Of a stretch of 64,000 nucleotides of DNA, positions 47,721 through 62,069 are shown in pieces. Where the stretch lies: NCBI GenBank assembly GCA_020746105.1, contig CM036617.1:147316578-147380577 (forward strand), written 5' to 3'. The notes beneath the pieces were generated by a model. The model saw only the letters and a list, made by a program, of their open reading frames with translations. It was not told where the DNA came from and searched no databases. Position numbers and translations under genes: made by a program. Within the stretch, counting starts at the first letter, position 1; every line of letters begins with the position of its first letter. The DNA comes from Trogon surrucura. Its lineage: Eukaryota > Chordata > Aves > Trogoniformes > Trogonidae.

Positions 47721-50369
47721 TGATAGCCTTAATATTGTAGGCTCACAGCAAGGCTGCAATTAGTATTTGGATTTAGAAGAGGAAAGATAATGATTTCACA
47801 TCGAAACTTCCCGCTTAATACTCTTATGGACATAAAACTGCTTGTAGGTTTCAAATAGGCTATTCCTATGCTAACAAAACAAAATGAAAGAATCTGCATT
47901 ATTTGGCTTTGAACCTTGTACTTCATGGAGTTATTTGGCTTAGTGTCTTCAGAACTCACCTGCAGTTCAGTCCATTTATACATATATGTATATATACATA
48001 CAGTTCACCTCACATGATGAAAGTTTGTATCTTTATTAGTTCGCCTTGTCATAGTTCTGACATGAAACACTTGACACTCCGGGAAGCGTGTCCTGGTTCT
48101 TGCTAATCCCCCATCTTAAAGAGCAGTGCACTCCTCATTACCTTGAAGTAATCTGGGTCAATGTGCTAGAGTTTGAAAACTATTCCTCCAAACAGCAAGC
48201 TCTTGTCTGCCATACCAAAGTGGATTCACTTGACTCAGACTGATAATTTTAGTCTTATGTTGCTGGCAGAGTGATGTACAAGCTGAGAATAAGCTCTGAT
48301 GAAGAAGAAAAGACCTAATCCTTCTAATGGAAGCCTTAAGTAGACCCTTTGGATAAAAATGGTTTACTTTGCTCTTTAAACATCTACCACTACTTATCCT
48401 TCATGGCTGGGAACTTCTGGTTTCTGAAGCTCGTATTACAAGCTGCTATTTTCAAGCATTAAGCCAATCTGCTGGGTTTTTAGCTTCGTAACAGAGCTTA
48501 TAGCAGCACTACTGCTGATGGTTTTGACAGCAGAGAGGAACATGCAAGGAAACCCTTGTGGACAGCTACAGGAAGATTCACCAAAAAAAAAGAAACATCT
48601 GCCTGTTTGTCAATTTGTGCTTAGATTTCATCTTCACAACACTGAGTGCAACTCTCCGTGGTTCTGTTTTAAATCTTTTAATCTCATCCCTTTAAATATG
48701 CCCACTTCTCTTTTTCAAGTCTATTGAAATTCAGGGCTCATTGCAATGACTCCCATCAGTTGGACATGTTATGTTAAAACTAGCCTTTCCTCTTCTCCTT
48801 TTTAATACATTTAAAAAGATGTAGTTAGTTTGCTTAGAATGTTAGGGAGAAAAAAAAGGTAATCTACTAATCCTCCCATATAATTTCAAATCTTTATCAT
48901 CTTGCAATTTACTGTTCTTTTAAGATGAATGCTGAGGGAAAGGATTTGTGACTTTAGAGTTTGTCTGGCAACAGAGGTCTTATGCCTATGCCATTACTGT
49001 GGGAATTGTGCTTGGCTGTGGTTGAGGTTGAGCTTGATTCAGATCAAGATGAAGCTCTCCATAGGGGTTTACAATAAACAGCACAATGCCAAAACTGAAA
49101 TCTGACCATACACACTTTTGGGCAGATTAAAGCCTAAAAACCATTTGTTTCATTTAAAAAAAAAAAAAAAAATCCAGTTGGTTTGAATTGTTTTACCAAT
49201 ACTGGCACATGTGGGCCTTAAACGTCTTATTTCTCTGTCTCCTTCCCAGGGACAAAAAGAAGGCAAAAAAAAAAAAAAAGGGCAGTACAAATTTACAGTA
49301 TGAAACAGCAAGAATGAGAAGGTCACATTCTACTGCAGCTGCTTCAAAGTGAGGTAACCACAGTCCACCACAGGTTTCTCTGGTGTTCTGACTGCGTGAG
49401 TTGTATATATAGGGCTCTAGATTAGTAAGAGGGTATTCATACGCTTTAGCACTGGTAAATTCATGAAAGACTGTCATGTCCTGACGACATATCAGAAATT
49501 CTTTCTCTACAGCTGAGTTCACACTGAGCTGGAGGATCCTGCTGGAGCTGTTCAATTCCTTGTGTACAGACCTCTGGGATCCCTTCTCAGCTATTCCCAG
49601 TGTTTGCTCTCCTTACTCCTTGAAATACTGCAACATGAGGAGGTCTTGCTTTTAAGTGAGAGAAAGGAACAAATATTCTAAACTTTTTTCTCCAGATCAT
49701 CGCCATGCTTTCTCTTCTTATTGCATGACACATCATATCCCACTTTTTCCCTGTGTTTCCCTCACCCTTCTAGAAAGGCGTCCTCGGGTCTCAGATATAA
49801 TGCTCAGCTCCATCATACTCTTTTATAGCTGGCCGCAGGAGACTCTTGCCACTGCCCCTGCACTAATTCACACGGAACTGACACTTTGAGAAGTCATCTT
49901 GGAGCTAAAGTCACAGGTAGATGGATATCAACTTGAACAGGAGGGAGAGAGTAAGAGAAACAATGAATTCTGCTAGACTTTGATAAATATGTTTCGTGGA
50001 GCACAGAAACACCCTCAAGCTTTCTCTGAACTTGCTAAACAGATGTGGCTGACAGCATGAAAGCAGAAGCACAGAGCACAGCTGAGGTTGCAAAACCCAC
50101 CTAAGAATCAGGGTAGACACACGGGTTCTCACTGGTATCTGCCATTCCTGAGGAACAGAGCATGAAAGCCAGTCTGTCTGAGCACACCCTTACTTGAGCA
50201 CAGTCTTACAAAGACCTTTTCCCTAGAAAAAAATGTAAAAGCAACTCCTTGTGTGTTAGCTGCCATCAGTAAAAGCTTTTGGCAAGTCCTGCCCAAAGCT
50301 GTTGATGTCTTCTTTGTCTTGTGAGAGGCTTTGAAACTCTTTTCTAGACATCTGATTTTTCCACTGGCT

Positions 50370-51265
50370 GCACCTCACAGTAAGTAACACCATTTGCTTT
50401 TACTTTTGCTTCGTCCAGCTTGAAACAGTCTGTAGCTATGCAGCAGCCTTGATCGGATAAACAGCTGGATTTATCCTGCTTTATGCAGTAGCTGATGAGC
50501 AGTGGTCACCTATTTAACTCCTGCAGTCAAAAATGTACTTGTCCTCCACACTTGTAATTTTCCAGGGATCACCAAACTTGGATCCTTTGTCCACTGTAAC
50601 CTTTTATCTGTTGATGTCTCCAAACATGTAATAGCATCGGTTTAAGGGTAGCTGCCCACACTGGAGATACTAGTTGTTGCTAATGGTGACCTTACTGCAT
50701 TAGCAAATTTTAATTTGTCTTATGTGGCCTCCCCCTATTCAGACAATTCCATTTCTAACAGCCTTTGCCTCCGCATTTTCTGCAAATGTCACCTGGCCTG
50801 TGATTCCTGGGAAACAGTCTCTCTCATCTGACCCATGGGACACCCATGCCGAGTTGGAACTTGGGTTGCTTCCAATTTACATTTTTTCCCCCCTAATCCA
50901 CATCACTAGCAATTGTTTTTTGAAATACTGCATCTGGTATAAAGGAGTCACCCAGAGGCTGGGAACGAACAGCTGATGCTTGTCAAAAAGATGCATGGTC
51001 TGATCCGCAGGTTATCACTATCTTTGATTCAATCAGCTGTGCCTGTCTCCGAATACGATTCTTCCCATGGCTTGCACTAGGCACAGGTCCTTATCTGCCT
51101 CAACCAGGGCCAAGTTTAGATTTGGCATAGCGGATTCTCCCTCACTTGAGCTATGTCCAAGGTACATGATGGAACGAGAGCCTTCATAAACAGTCTCCTC
51201 AAGGCTGTTCCTCCCCCCAGTACCATCTGATTTGCTATCTTTGCTGTTGTTTTAAGGGGGAAAGC
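50370..51265 (-). pseudogene. Possible ancient pseudogene fragments (very tentative)
   Basis: On the minus strand three short stop-free stretches look more protein-like than their surroundings. At about 51265-51055 there is a frame containing SLEETVYEGSRSIMYLGHSS and LALVEADKDLCLVQAMGRIV. At about 50610-50522 there is KVTVDKGSKFGDPWKITSVE followed by DKYIFDC. At about 50460-50365 there is FKLDEAKVKANGVTYCEVQP. They are in different frames and separated by stops. I could not assign them to any family. Chance is a serious alternative. Confidence 0.12.
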
Positions 51266-51333
51266 CTTGTCTCTGTCTTCTCAGGAATAGTTGTGAAAAT
51301 AAAACAAAAAACACACATGCACATATGTGTGCA

Positions 51334-51350
51334 ACACACACACACACACA
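51334..51350 (+). repeat. Short (AC)n microsatellite
   Basis: Eight AC units, next to the palindrome CACATATGTG (51320-51329). This is a typical low-copy dinucleotide repeat. Confidence 0.85.
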
Positions 51351-54300
51351 AAAGAAAAATTAATAATACATGTATATTTATGTATACTAAAAAAAAAAAG
51401 GGAGTCCCTGTAAGACCCTAAATCTGCGGTGGGAAGTTGTTGGTAAAGACCAGCTAACATGCACCGTCAGATACCAATACTTTCTTATCAGTTTAGCCAT
51501 TTACAGAGAAAGAAGTAGTCAGAGCCTATCCACTGCCCCCAGATTCCAGACCTTTTCTGCACAGCTAGTAAATCTTTCCTCCACCAAATAAGTTTCTGCC
51601 ATTTTAAATCTACTTCTACCAGCTGAACTACTTGTCTGTGGGTTTCAAAGAGTGATTGAAACATTGCAACTAACAAAAGCCATGTCCTTCTCTAACTTTG
51701 TTAGACAAAACGCAAGAGATCTGTGACAGGACAAACCAGCTAACAGAACTATCTCCTTGCAGAGAAGCTGTCTCTGCTGCTCCAACACATGTCATTAAGG
51801 GCTTACCTTAGTAACCTGACTCTCGGGCAGATAAACTTCAAAATTTAGGAAGGTAAATATTGAGAATTTGTGTACAACTTCTCATTTCTAGTCCTTTTGT
51901 CTCTAAACGAGAAGTTGAATTGTAGTTACTACAGGGTCATCTGCCTAAATCTTCAGACACAGAATTAGAGAGGAAGCAATCCAGCTCCCTACCTACTTCC
52001 AAAGCAGACCTGTCCTCCTTTGGTTCTCCAAGTGAGGTGCAGGCAAAAGTTATGGGAGTGGGCGTTAAAAAATCCAACCAACCCAACCCACAACAACTTT
52101 TCCCTTTGTCTCTACTGGTACTGTAATGGTGTTAGATACCCATGTCAAGTTCTTGAACAAAGAATGCTTTACTTTCAGCACAAAGGAATATTTATTGCAA
52201 TTATTTGGCAAAATAACTTTGAAAAAACAAATAGCTGAAAGAATGCTTTGATATATTTGCAGACATTTTATGAAACAAAAGGAAACGTAAATTCTTTGAT
52301 TAAATCATACATAATGAATTATTCATCCAGCCCTTTTCTGTATTAATCAGTTAACACAAGGTGATAACATGACTTTAGAAAAAATTAAAACAAAACCTAG
52401 AGAACTGTAAGGAAGTAAGCAGAATCTGAAATGTGAACCAGAATAGAGCATGCATAATGAGATAATGAAGATTACTTTTAAGACAGAGGAAAGAGACAAA
52501 GCCAGTACACCTTCTGAACAAAGAACAACAAAGTCATCTTTCATGACCTTGAACATGTCAATTCCAAATGAGAAGGCATTTGCTGGAGACATGCAAGAAA
52601 CCTAAGCCATCTGTAGTTGTCCTGAGAGTTATCTTACCTGCAGTGTGCTCACAGCTCCGGCCAAAGAGCATATTTAGAGTCTGCAGAGCCCAGATTCAAC
52701 CCCTTGATCCTGCCCCTTGGAGGAAGGATTCAGTCCTGGGACTAAAAATGGGAAAATAAACCACCAGTTTGTTTCATGGAGTCACAGCACAACATCCTAT
52801 CTGCCTTACTGGAACGTAGATTTGGACTGCAAAAGCAAGAATCATGCTTTGAGCTAATCATAGTCTTTCAGCGTTATGAACCAACAGCGTTAGGTCAGAG
52901 CAGGATCAAGTCTTGCTTACTCCTTGTGGGAGCAGAGCTGACCCAGACCAGAGCAGCACTTCCCAGGGCACCAGCACACATGCAGAAGTGGGGTAAATGG
53001 AACTATCCACTACTAAAATCTGTTCCACAAAAGTTGGAAAACCACAACTAATCACTGTTTATCAGAAGTGTGGAAGCTGTCAACATGAGAGAGAAGAAGC
53101 AGGAAAAGGAGGTGTAAATTTTTACACATCGAACAGCTTGGCCCCAGAAGGTAGAGAAGGCTTCAGTCCAAGTGTTTGCCAAAGCAGACATGCATAGCCA
53201 TACCCAAGTATTTGAGGTGTGTACTCATCACAGGGTGCTGAGGCTCTAGCACTAGTCAGCACAGCACGAAGTCCCATGTGACACGGCAAAACCTATGCAC
53301 CACTTAGATCAAGGCTATCTGTTCCTGGTCAGGGCAAGAATTCATTCACAGCACTGCGTGGGATTCCCTTTTGAAAGTTTGGAACAGGACAGCACAGAGG
53401 AAGCCCTCTCTACCACCCGTTGGCATGCTTTGGAGAGCCAACGCTTGCTACTGAGCAATGACACAGGAGCTCTGCTCCAGAGACACAACTCCCTACAAGG
53501 CTAATTTCACCATACATAGTTTCCCCACCCCTCATTACATTAGCAATAAGACTCCACATTAGTGCAATGCTCGTCACATCAGTGTGTAATTTCCTTCTCA
53601 GAAAAGCCTGTATGCATCAACACAGAAAAATAGTAATGGATATGATTAATTGAAGTTTTATATACCAAAAGTATCAACAAATTCTCAAGATAAATGTAGA
53701 TTTTTCTCATTTTATCATCACACAGAGTTCTGCATGTGGATTTAGCATTTCATGTATTCATATTTCCTTAAAAGAAACCCGCACTTTCACGGAATTTACC
53801 ATACTGGTGAATATTTATCAAGAATGTTCTGTGATTTTTCCAGACTCTTTTTCCCTTGACCCCTAAATGTCTCAGCTTGAACCTGTATGAAATGTATGCA
53901 TACAAAAATATAAAGAGACTCCAAAGACAGAAAGAGAAGTGGCATTTGGAATTCCAACCTGCTGAGAAATATTTACTCTTACTTCACTTGACTTAAAAGT
54001 AGCTGAAGGGAGTTACTCTGAACAGTAATTTTATGCCTTGTAAAAGCTATCAAAGTTGCACACATGCATTTTACAGAGACTTGAAGGAACGCTCACACTT
54101 CTTGGCAGGTGAGTTAAGCCTGTGGCACTGTCTGGAGACAAGGTTGCAAGGGTGAATCAAGCAGTCCTGAAGATCCAAATCATTACATGAATTTAAACAT
54201 TTTCTCAGCATCTGTATTCCCCAAGCCACAAGTGTGCTTTTGTTGGTTAAACCTTTCAAAATGCTAATGCTCTCTGAATGGCTACAGCTCTAAATCCTGT

Positions 54301-57300
54301 GGTGCCCAAACGAGCTCTAACACAAGCTAGTCCGCATACCTAAATGGTCCTGGTGTGGACTAAGCAAAGGCAGGTGATTCCTCTCAGTAAGGTATTAGCC
54401 TAAGACCTAGAGTATTATTTCTGGAGACTAGACAGGAAATATGCTGAAGAACTGCACCTACTTTTTTTAAAAAAACAACCAAACAACAACAAAACATGCA
54501 GTCATCTAAATAAGGCAGTAGCAGTTGCCAAGTTAAATTTCTGCAAATATAAATTGCTATATTGATGCTAACACAGTACATAGAAGGGAAGATGCAAGCC
54601 TTGAAAAGAAGATCATAGGAGCCATTCTATTTTGTAAGTAGATATTTTAATATGTTTTCACTTTAAAGTCCTACCTCCTGTTACTGCTAATCCACTCAAT
54701 CCAAAAGAGGCAACTGTTAGTTGCTAGAAAAGGATTAGAAAACAGTTACTGTGAGATGCTGTGAATATTGCCATCAGAAATTATGTACTGTGCCTGATTT
54801 CCTGCCACCTTTGCCTCTTCAGGTTTGGCTTTTCAACTTACGTTGCACTAGTTTCTTTCATCTGCTGCAGCATTATTTTGTGTTTTATTTCTCTGCTGAC
54901 TTCCAGAGGTCAAAATTAACCCGTAGCAAGAGAAATAAAATAAATATTGGCCCATCTATTAATTGGATGACCTAGTAAGAACTTCACAATAAAATCCAAA
55001 GGCCAAGATTTTTCAAAAGCAGATGGAAATGAGATTTTTGCACAGACACTAGTTACTGTAAGAGATCATCATTTTAATGCCTGCAGTCAGTTCAAACCTT
55101 GAGTTTACGTCAGAAATAAATAGATAACAGCAAGCCCAACAGTAAGACTTGCACGAATGTCTTGTTTAATATAAAAAGGTTCTTTCTAAGAGGTGGGTAG
55201 ACAACTGTAAGTTTTCAGGGAGGCAGAACTAGAAAATAATGCTCTTGAAACTTGTGACTTTAACCGTCATTGTGTAAGAGAATCAAATGAGTCACCAAAG
55301 ACTCTTCATAATTAGACAACTGACTCCCAGTAATATCCACAGGAATTCCAGGACCAACTGGCAGCATGAATTAATAGGAAATGCTTCTCCAAAATCCCCT
55401 TTTCATTTTCTAAGATGTCAGCCAGGCGCTCCTATGCCCAGCTGTATTGCAGATGGTTTGGTTATTCTTTCCTAATTATCAATTCATCTGAAGGTTACCG
55501 TTCGTTCTACAACGGCCTTATACCCAGCGATAACACATCAGAAAAGGCAAGGCTGTGATCCTTCAGTTTTGCCACGAGAACCTTCCACCCATGAGAACAA
55601 CCAAGGCGAGCTGCAGAGCTTACTGCAGAGGCCACCGTTTGTGCTCGGGGTAGAAACAGGAGCGTAGCTTGGCTCAGCAGGCTTGAAGCTTCTGGCCTCC
55701 ATCCGCTGCTCCCTTTTCCTTATCTTAATTGGGGCAGGGAGGGGGCTGCACTCTTGTCCAAATATTAACTGCCAGCAATCTATGCAGGTTCGGTCTTTCC
55801 TGCATGAGACAGGGGAAAGCCAGATGGGATTATTCATCAGTCAGAGCTTTGAACTACGTCTTCCACATCTTTCCTTGTAGTGAGCTCCCTAAAGATGACC
55901 AAACTCAAAAAAAAAAAAAAAGGCTGAATTTAATTAGATTATAAACTAATTAGATGGCTCTAAATGGAGAAAACTCAAAAGAGGGTAAGTAAAGCAGAAA
56001 TAAGAAAGATTTATACCCAAGTCTTCCCCTGTTAGCTACATTCTTGCAAGTAGGTCATTACTTCCAAGCTGGATTCAAACAATTTAATGGCTCTGCCTTG
56101 CAACAAACTGTACAGGTAGTACAGTCCCCTCTAGTGCCTAGGAACTGCTCGTTCCCATAGCTAGAGATCTGGCTGTGGGTTTTACACCCTGCTCTCTACA
56201 GCAGCCGCTTTGCCCTGTGAGCATCAGTCTCAAGCTCCTGCTCCTCACACTCACTCCCACCTGATCACTGCGGACTGGAAACTTCTTCCCCCCCATCCCA
56301 CACTCAGCTGTTCACTCTAAAAGGAGAAACCCTGAGACACTTTTAGCTTAAGGATAAAAACATCAAGTGGATACAAAAAAAAAAAAAAGCCAGATATTGC
56401 CCGTGAAGTCTTTATTCTACACTCTTTTAAAACATCTTTGTCTCTGTAACAGCTGGCTTTGTCTCCCACACAACACACACAGCCACTCATGTGGACACAG
56501 GTATTCATCAGCCTTGAGATCATTGCTCTGACATGCTCCTAAGGCACAGCACTGCAAAGGAAGTATTTTGGATTGGTTTCTGCCTTTGAGTTAGTGCTTT
56601 ATTTCTCTGCTGAATGTCTTTGCTTCCATTTGGGAAAGCTGCATTTGAGAAAAGAAGGACCTCAGCAAATACTAATGAAAAAAACAGTGGTCAATGCTTC
56701 CTCCTGGGTTCCCATCAATATAGCTAAGCCATGGCCCACAGTTATGAAGAGCATACCAGAAATCAGGGGTGTTCCTCTCACCTCACTAACACCTTATTGC
56801 TCACCATGTTCTTGTCTACTCACTTGTTTGCAAGAGGTGTCTACCATATAGAATGGAAAATGAAGTCTGGAGATTATTAGCTCACCAGGCACATTGAAGC
56901 AGATTTCTTGCTAATCTCACAGGAAAGTCACAGAGAACACAGAATCTGCCTCTTCATCAAGACAAACTTGAAAGTTTTCAACTAATCCCGATTCTTGACT
57001 TCCTTTTGAAAACCAGAAATAAACTGAGTTTTACAAAGCAGACAGCTTCTGAATTTGAGAGGTCAACTGGGATTTGAAGAGTTCTGGATTTTTCCTCCAT
57101 CCTCAGTATGATTAAATCCAGGCATTTTAATTCAGATCTCTCCCATTCTAGAGGTGTATTTAAAAAACCTACCTCCTAATAGACCATGGTCATTGTTGTG
57201 ACATATGGATGCAGGTGGGAGCAAAGCTGATGAAAGGGATACTTGGTTTTCCTTTTGAAATTGTTGCACTTTTTCCCATAATTAAAAAGTCATTCATAAC

Positions 57301-57990
57301 CCTGGAGACTTGGTCACACATGTCCTGAAATGTAGGCAGTTACCCTGAGAAAAGGGGTTATAATTTAATGGATTGAAATGCAGCAGCTCCAAATAGCAGC
57401 AGTAGAGAGGGATGCAGAGAGTACAAATATTGAAAATATTGGAGAGCTTCCAAATGCTTGGCATTAAAAAATAATAAAACCCCCACATGGCATAGCAATA
57501 TAAAGCCTCTTCTCTGTAAGTCAGAAAATTTTTTTCGAAGTTGCTTGCAACTATATAACTAAAAGCTAAGAGTACTGGAGGAAGCTGGATAGGTCAGTCC
57601 TAGCAAGATCATGTCTTTTTTTTGTGGGACAGCTTTGAGAAGGGCAGCTGCCAAAAATGGATCTGATTTCAGTGTCCTCTAAGGAGCTCTGTGGATCCAC
57701 TTCCCCTTGATGGATTGTCTACATCAGGTTTGTGGAGGAATTGCAATGCTTTGATGAAAACAAAGCCACTGAATTACTTTTGGTGATGACTCTGAATGTC
57801 AGAAACAGAATAAGACAGAAGAGGCCTCCCCTCTAGTGTCAGTTTTCCGTTTCTTTATCTATCTTGACTGTCACAAGGAAGTTTTAGATTATATGGTGTC
57901 TTATTACCTGTTATCCAAGTACTTTCTGTGGTGTTCTGCATCATGATTATACCATTGTAATGGTGATGCTCTTGTAAACAACATAACAGA

Positions 57991-58016
57991 GATATTTTAT
58001 ATTGATATTTTATATT
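57991..58016 (+). repeat. 13-bp tandem repeat, two copies
   Basis: GATATTTTATATT occurs twice in perfect tandem and is followed by a partial third start. It is AT-rich and probably a slippage product. Confidence 0.85.
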
Positions 58017-61000
58017 GATGGTTATATTATTATGTTTTCTGCCTTTATGTTGAAACTCATAACCACAGAAGCTGTATTATTCTGGAGTACACCTTGTTGA
58101 TGAGAGGCCTGAACTATTGTATTTTTTGAAAAAGCAAAGAAAGGTAAAACAAAACTTACTCCAAATTCTGCAATGTAGAGATAGATTTGCCTTCAGATAG
58201 CCTGAAAAGGTGAATTATGCTTGCATAAAAAATTGCTCATCCAAGCAGAGATCCAAGCTCTATTAAAAGAATCTTGGTAGTCACAAGAACGAAGCCACCA
58301 GATGACCAAAAGGGAAAGTGATTTAAAGAGTGTCTGACCCCTTCTGGGTAGTAAGGGATGTTAAAACTACCCCAGCACACTTAGAACACTTTTCAAAATG
58401 ATCTCTGGAGAAAAAAAAATACATTTTTCTAGCACACATACTAAGTGCCTACCTAAAAAGGCAGCTATTTTAACTAGAATCAGAGGGACTGGTTCTAGCT
58501 TCTGTACATGACAGCTGTGGTTTATGGCCCCTAATCATACAAGAGAGACTAGAACAAATGTAAAGGGCTCTATGTGGCCATTCTTCTGCAAGTACTGGAA
58601 TAGATGCCATAGTGAAGGGGGACTAGGAACTCTGGACAACCTCTACAAATGTGTTTTAATATCACAGCACTCTTCATGGCTGCTTTAACTTCTTTTGGGA
58701 GAACTCCTTAAGCCTACCTTTGGACCAGAACTCAGAAGACAAAACACGTTGCTTTTTACATATTTCTTCCCTAATTTTCTTTTTCCTTTGACCTTTACAA
58801 AACCATACTAGAGTCTAGATCACTGCTTCTACTACAGAACTTGCGTGAAACAATTTTCAACCTCCTCATTTAAAATTAGAAAAAAAGGGTGACAGAAAGG
58901 TAAGGAAAGTATTTTTTCGCTCTAGTGTGAGAGTTGCTAGATCCTGAGGATAACAATTATTTTAAGACCTGCAAACAGAGAATGGGTAAGTACCATACAT
59001 CACTCGTGTGCTTGTAATAAAAATTATAAATTATTGTTTGGTACATCAGAACAGAAAAGTTTCTCATGCTGCACTTCATAACACCTTCATCCTAATACTG
59101 AAGAGACTGAGTCACAGCCCCAGATTTCAAGCATTGCTTACAGAGAGCATGCTGACTGGAATCCTTCTCTTTTAGTCCCATTTACTGTGTTGCCACTTTT
59201 GCTAACATAAGTGATTAATCTATTTGTTTAAAAAATAAAAACATATCTTTGAGCTATTTGTCTCGGTGTCATCACACAACAGTCAGCTTTTCAGTACTTG
59301 AACAACTACACTCCCTGTGCTGCTTTAATGGGAATCTATGCAGGAGAGGGGGGAAAAGAAGTATGTGTGTAAACAGTAATACAGAACTGGCAATAAGGTC
59401 AACAGGAAAAAGCTGGCATGGGAGGATTAATTATTTTCAGTACTTTTGGTGAAGCAATGTCTGGGTTTTGTTATAAAATAATCAGAGGAGATACAGACAC
59501 ATAACAAGGTATGAGACTAAGGCTTATCCCATTGGGAAGTAATGTTTTGTCGTCTTAATTTAGCAAGGTTGCACTTGAACATTTAAAAGGTGGCCTTCAT
59601 GCAGCTTTAGTAGCTGGATTATACAGTGGAAAGTGTAGACTATATAACCTTCTAGTCAAAGCTGCAACTTGCTAAACTAACATCCCTGTAGTTTTCCAAG
59701 GTAATAAAAATAATCCTACAAAATTAGTTCCAAACTGCCTTCTCTCCTTGCTCAGCTTCATCCTAGCTGAGCTGTCCAGTTGGCTGTCTTGGAATATGAA
59801 CTTTCAAAAAAGCATTCTCAAATATAAGCAAATTCTCCTCATACTTAAAGATTATTTAATTTAATTCTATCTGTCAAATGAGATGCTTTTTTTTTTTTTT
59901 TCGAATGAGACAACTTTCTCACCACCATACCTGAGTTACAAACATTGGTATAAGGAATCAGCAATAATGTTGAAGAATATTATCAGACTAGGTAGAAAGT
60001 CTTCACCAGCTCAGCTCTAAGTGGTGTGATTTTTTAACCACCAAAATACAAATTTTCCCTTTCTAGAAGAAAAATCCCGTAGAGAATTGTCTATTGATGA
60101 GCCAATAGAAGAAAACTATTCTTACTCTTTAAATATGGAAGCACTCACTTAAAACCTAAGATGATTTTTCAAGTGCCTATCTTTCAGATATTGGAACATG
60201 GCCCAATTTCTGCTAGATTATGGGGTATATACCTCTCTGCCAGCACACTTGGGGAGGTTTGGAGGGGATGAGGTTCCTCTGGTAGATGGTTTTAACCCTA
60301 TATGGGTTAGTTTACACAGAGGGAGCACTGGATGGGGTTCATTAGGGAAAGAATTTTAATGTGGTTTGTAAGAGTGGGATTTGACCTTGCTATGGACAGA
60401 GTGCAGGTCGGTCACTCTGTGTGTGTAGAGGCCTTTGAAGGGGAATGGAGCATCTGCCCCATGTCCCTGCACGATCCCAGCTTTGGGGCCTAAAAGCTAT
60501 GAAGCGCCTTCACAACTCTACCCTCTAGGGATTTAGGTTTGCTTTTCAATCTTTTCCTATGAGCACTTAAAACAAGAAAGTCCAAAAAGCACAGAGCAAG
60601 CCTTGTCCAAAATTCCTTGCCTTTCCCCTGGAAGATCAAGAGCTAGGCCTAAGCCTGTTAGCAACTCCAGACTGAGCAAATACTGACCTGTTTGTTGAGA
60701 CCAACTTGAACTGGGCCATTTTTGCCTTGAAGCCACACATTGCACAGGTTTAGCACTTTCTAGGCACGTTTCATAGTAAGTTATTTAAATTTCTCATTAA
60801 AATTTGGAGAAACAAAAGTAAATGTCAAAGTATGCATCTTATCTTATTTGCAGTATTGCACTGGGTTTATTTTTAAAGACTTTCAACCAAGGAACCAAAA
60901 GAATGCCATGTTCTCATTGAAGTACATGTAAAGTGCACATATTAAAAAATAAAAATATCCAAGTTGTTTCTAACCAATAATTATTTACTGAAAAAGTTAG

Positions 61001-61349
61001 CAAGACTGATATTCCAAGAATTGTTCCATTCAGTAGGGACAAGTAACTAGAAGAAATCAAGAAAAAATAATTAATCAAAGGTCACTCTCCATTTTTCACC
61101 TCTAGATTGGAGCTCGTAATGGTGTATCTTTATTTCTGTGACACCTATATAGTGCAGTAGCCAATAACACATAATTCTGCAGGAAACTGCTGCCTCCGAT
61201 CGTATATAACATTTTAAATAAACACTATTGCTAGACATGGGTGTTTAAAATTTATTGGGTTTTTAATGTTGATTGAGCTTATCTTTAAAAAATTATCATT
61301 TCATCTAAGAAGTTTCACTGCAAGGCTTAATACTTGCCCTTAGAAGACA

Positions 61350-62069
61350 CATGTATAGCTTGGGAAGCGACTCTGAGAGCAGAGTAGGGGAAAGGGACCT
61401 GGGGGTCCGTGGTGGACAACAGGATGACCATGAGCCAGCACTGTTCCCTCGTGGCCAGGAAGGCCAATGGCATCCTGGGGTGTATTAGAAGGGGGGTGGT
61501 TAGTAGGTCAAGAGAGGTCCTCCTTCCCCTCTGCTCTGCCCTGGTGAGACCCCATCTGGAATATTGTGTCCAGTTCTGGGCCCCTCAGTTCAAGAAAGAC
61601 AGGGAACTGCTTGAGAGAGTTCAGCGCAGAGCAACTAAGATGATGAAGGGAGTGGAGCATCTCCCTTATGAGGAAAGGCTGAAGGAGCTGGGGCTCTTCA
61701 GTTTGGAGAAGAGGAGACTAAGGGGTGACCTCAGGAATGTTTATAAATATATAAAAGGGGAGTGTCACGAGAATGGAGCCAGGGTCTTCTCGGTGGCAAA
61801 CAATGATAGGACAAGGGGTAATGGAATCAAACTGGAACACAAGAGGTGCCACTTAAATTTGAGAAGAAACTTCTTCTCAGTGAGGGTGACAGAGCACTGG
61901 AACAGGCTGCCCGGGGAGGTTGTGGAGTCTCCTGCTCTGGAGACATTCAAAACCCGCCTGGATGCCTTCCTGTGTAACATCATCTAGGTGTTCCTGCTCT
62001 GGCAGGGGGATTGGACTAGATGATCTTTTGAGGTCCCTTCCAATCCCTAGCATACTGTGATACTGTAAC
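61350..62069 (+). mobile_element. CR1 LINE, longest copy, plus strand
   Basis: Sequence from about 61350 to 62069 is a 5'-truncated CR1 ending in two ATACTGTG-like tail units, which are diverged from the usual ATTCTATG. Positions 61415-61987 are an uninterrupted stretch of the ORF2 protein C-terminus. Landmarks in order are [61 protein letters not shown] and the terminal stop after LDAFLCNII. One extra base near 61409 shifts the frame relative to the CR1 coding consensus (the ordinary run is GTCCTGGTGGAC). With about 190 codons still open it is the best preserved copy here and probably among the youngest. It cannot move, lacking the endonuclease and most of the reverse transcriptase. Confidence 0.96.

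Larger units (their letters stand above)
39031..61349. other. 22-kb gene-free span, no CR1
   Basis: Apart from small items listed separately, I see no exon or intact mobile element in this long interval. Features include a CpG cluster at 44770-44885, a 163-codon minus-strand open frame at 45402-45893, a CpG-rich patch at 46000-46190 and a candidate conserved block at 47080-47720. Poly-A tracts lie at 47060-47078 and 49157-49172, and a short AC repeat at 51334-51350. Fragments of protein-like minus-strand sequence lie at about 50370-51265. It behaves like intron or gene desert. Confidence 0.5.

Noticed and set aside
51319..51350. Inverted repeat GCACATATGTGTGC as a hairpin or operator
   Set aside because: It is part of a CA/TG-rich simple repeat and its palindromy follows from that composition.
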